Source: Kribbella catacumbae DSM 19601 (GTDB lineage: Bacteria; Actinomycetota; Actinomycetes; Propionibacteriales; Kribbellaceae). Taken from it: 64,000 nt of DNA. The stretch is taken from positions 124,141-188,140 of the forward strand of contig NZ_AQUZ01000008.1 of assembly GCF_000372465.1 (NCBI RefSeq), given 5' to 3'. Shown in pieces: positions 61,366 to 64,000 of this stretch. Within the stretch, counting starts at the first letter, position 1. Every line of letters starts with the position of its first letter. Made by a program: the position numbers and the translations under genes. The notes below the pieces were generated by a model. That model ran no database searches. It saw nothing but the letters and a program-made list of their open reading frames with translations, and was not told the DNA's origin.

Positions 61366-61388
61366 CAAGCCCGCCAGTGGTGGGCTTG
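61366..61388. repeat. Hairpin CAAGCCCGC/GTGGGCTTG
   Basis: A third copy of the same 9-5-9 design with one mismatched (G-T) pair, CAGTG loop. A weaker relative seems to begin at about 63952. Confidence 0.7.
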
Positions 61389-61402
61389 GCCCACGAGAGG
61401 GG

Positions 61403-62884
<1,482 letters not shown>

Positions 62885-62898
62885 CTAGGATGGCCTTC

Positions 62899-63921
62899 AT
62901 GCGCGCGATCGTGATCGACCAGTACGGCGTACTGCCCGTGGTCCGGGAGGTGCCGGAGCCTGAGGTTCAGCCTGGTGGGGTGGTGCTGAAGGTCGAGGCG
63001 ACCGGGCTTTGCCGCAGTGACTGGCACGGGTGGCAGGGGCATGACCCTGACATCGTGCTGCCGCACGTGCCGGGTCATGAGCTGGCTGGGACCATCGCGG
63101 CGGTGGGCGAGGGGGTGCGGGGCTGGGCGGTTGGCGATCGGGTGACGTCGCCGTTCATCTGCGCCTGCGGCACGTGTGAGCAGTGTCTGGAGGGCAATCA
63201 GCAGGTGTGCCCGAATCAGTTGCAGCCGGGCTTCAACTACTGGGGGTCGTTTGCGGAGTACGTCGCGCTGCCGTTCGCCGAGGTGAACCTCATCCGGCTC
63301 CCCGATGAGCTCGACTTCGGTACTGCGGCTGGGCTCGGCTGCCGGTTTGCCACGTCCTATCGCGCTGTGCGGCAGGTCGGGCGGGTCGCCGCGGGGGAGA
63401 ACGTGGTGATCTTCGGCTGCGGTGGCGTCGGGTTGTCGGCGGTGATGATCGCTTCCTCGCTTGGGGCTCGGGTGATCGCGGTCGACACGAATCCGGCGGC
63501 GTTGGAGCTGGCCCGTTCATACGGTGCTGCTGACGTGGTGCGGGCGTCGGAGAACGTCGTACCGGAGTTGCTGGAACTGACCGGCGGTGGTGCGCAGGTG
63601 ACGATGGATGCGCTGGGTTCCAGTGACATCGTCCAGAGCGCCTTGCGGTCGTTGCGACCGCGCGGACGGCATCTCCAGGTGGGCTTGCTGCCGTCCGGGG
63701 TGCAGCTGGACGTCGGCCGCCTGATCGGCCAGGAACTCGAATGGCTCGGCAGTCACGGCATGCCCGCCCACGCCTACCCTGAGATGCTCGGGCTCGTTGC
63801 CTCCGGCAACCTCGCCCCTGCCGAGTTGATCACGCGGACGATCACGCTGGAGGAGGGGCCGGCTGCGCTCGCGGCGCTGAGCAAGGGCACGCCGGCCGGC
63901 ATCACCGTCATGACACCTTGA
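62899..63921 (+). CDS. Zinc-dependent alcohol dehydrogenase
   Basis: A 340-residue MDR enzyme. Catalytic-zinc cysteine in TGLCRSDWHGW, then GHELAGTI; structural zinc cysteines in CACGTCEQCLEGNQQVC; NAD-binding GCGGVGLSAVMIA with VIAVDTN. The ATG at 62899 follows GGATGG; two upstream in-frame ATGs are less likely because they overlap the argG operator. Divergent from argG and so possibly also touched by ArgR. Substrate unknown. Confidence 0.9.
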   Translation: MRAIVIDQYGVLPVVREVPEPEVQPGGVVLKVEATGLCRSDWHGWQGHDPDIVLPHVPGHELAGTIAAVGEGVRGWAVGDRVTSPFICACGTCEQCLEGNQQVCPNQLQPGFNYWGSFAEYVALPFAEVNLIRLPDELDFGTAAGLGCRFATSYRAVRQVGRVAAGENVVIFGCGGVGLSAVMIASSLGARVIAVDTNPAALELARSYGAADVVRASENVVPELLELTGGGAQVTMDALGSSDIVQSALRSLRPRGRHLQVGLLPSGVQLDVGRLIGQELEWLGSHGMPAHAYPEMLGLVASGNLAPAELITRTITLEEGPAALAALSKGTPAGITVMTP

Positions 63922-64000
63922 GCGTGCGCCCCGCCAAGCACGCCAGTTGTGGGCTGAACCACGGGTGAGTCGGCGCCGCGAGCCAGAACCTGCCAGCGCC
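63922..64000. other. Right edge, gene-free
   Basis: 79 bases after the dehydrogenase stop. It contains AAGCACGCCAGTTGTGGGCT (63949 onward), a weak relative of the CAAGCCCAC hairpins at 61240-61388, which might be a terminator. No gene begins before the window ends. Confidence 0.4.

Overview
High-GC DNA with dense overlapping genes, frequent GTG starts, and families typical of Actinobacteria (DUF222/HNH 13E12 proteins, DUF3263, LytR_C, F420-type PPOX proteins, DUF1990). Gene content and the many GTAC-rich codons suggest Nocardioidaceae/Kribbellaceae, perhaps Kribbella. The genus is inferred; there is no rRNA in the window to confirm it.

Layout. 0-5.5 kb: PPOX protein, a tandem pair of membrane-anchored metallopeptidase paralogues (one with its zinc site erased), GNAT, MscS-like channel, and an RHH-like protein with a palindrome at its start codon. 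5.5-12.3 kb: a minus-strand sugar locus (ROK regulator, lipoprotein binding protein, two permeases, GH4 glycosidase, BadF-type sugar kinase) with a palindromic operator upstream of the regulator. 12.4-16 kb: a heterodimeric ABC exporter behind a DtxR/IdeR-like iron box. 16-28 kb: ung, an HNH endonuclease swollen by low-complexity inserts, GNAT, DUF1990/YndJ/LCP cluster, AraC-PhyH divergent pair, HU, beta-propeller protein, M13 peptidase.

28-41 kb is an accessory zone: an Imm5-type immunity protein, orphan small genes of unknown function, an APH, fragments of broken genes, an intact ISL3-type insertion sequence with an 8-bp target duplication that has landed in a small gene, and a row of single small genes separated by related CGGCATGA-containing junction repeats. 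A 5'-truncated, frameshifted HTH gene marks its right end.

41-64 kb is core-like: aminopeptidase P, panD, MMPL transporter, two-component system, a trehalose region (otsA operon facing a DUF3263-LytR_C-otsB operon), divergent MarR regulators, a DNA glycosylase, a cation/proton antiporter, a GlxA regulator, then a SAM-I riboswitch in front of a threonine-synthase-like PLP enzyme that is translationally coupled to a MoaD/ThiS-type sulfur carrier, and finally argG with tandem ARG-box-like sites facing a zinc alcohol dehydrogenase.

Most interesting points: the SAM riboswitch/ThrC-like/MoaD-like unit, which argues for a protein-thiocarboxylate route to homocysteine rather than threonine synthesis; the junction-repeat array of orphan genes; the IS plus in-frame stop double-hit pseudogene; the dead metallopeptidase paralogue; and the iron-boxed exporter with an extremely asymmetric ATPase.
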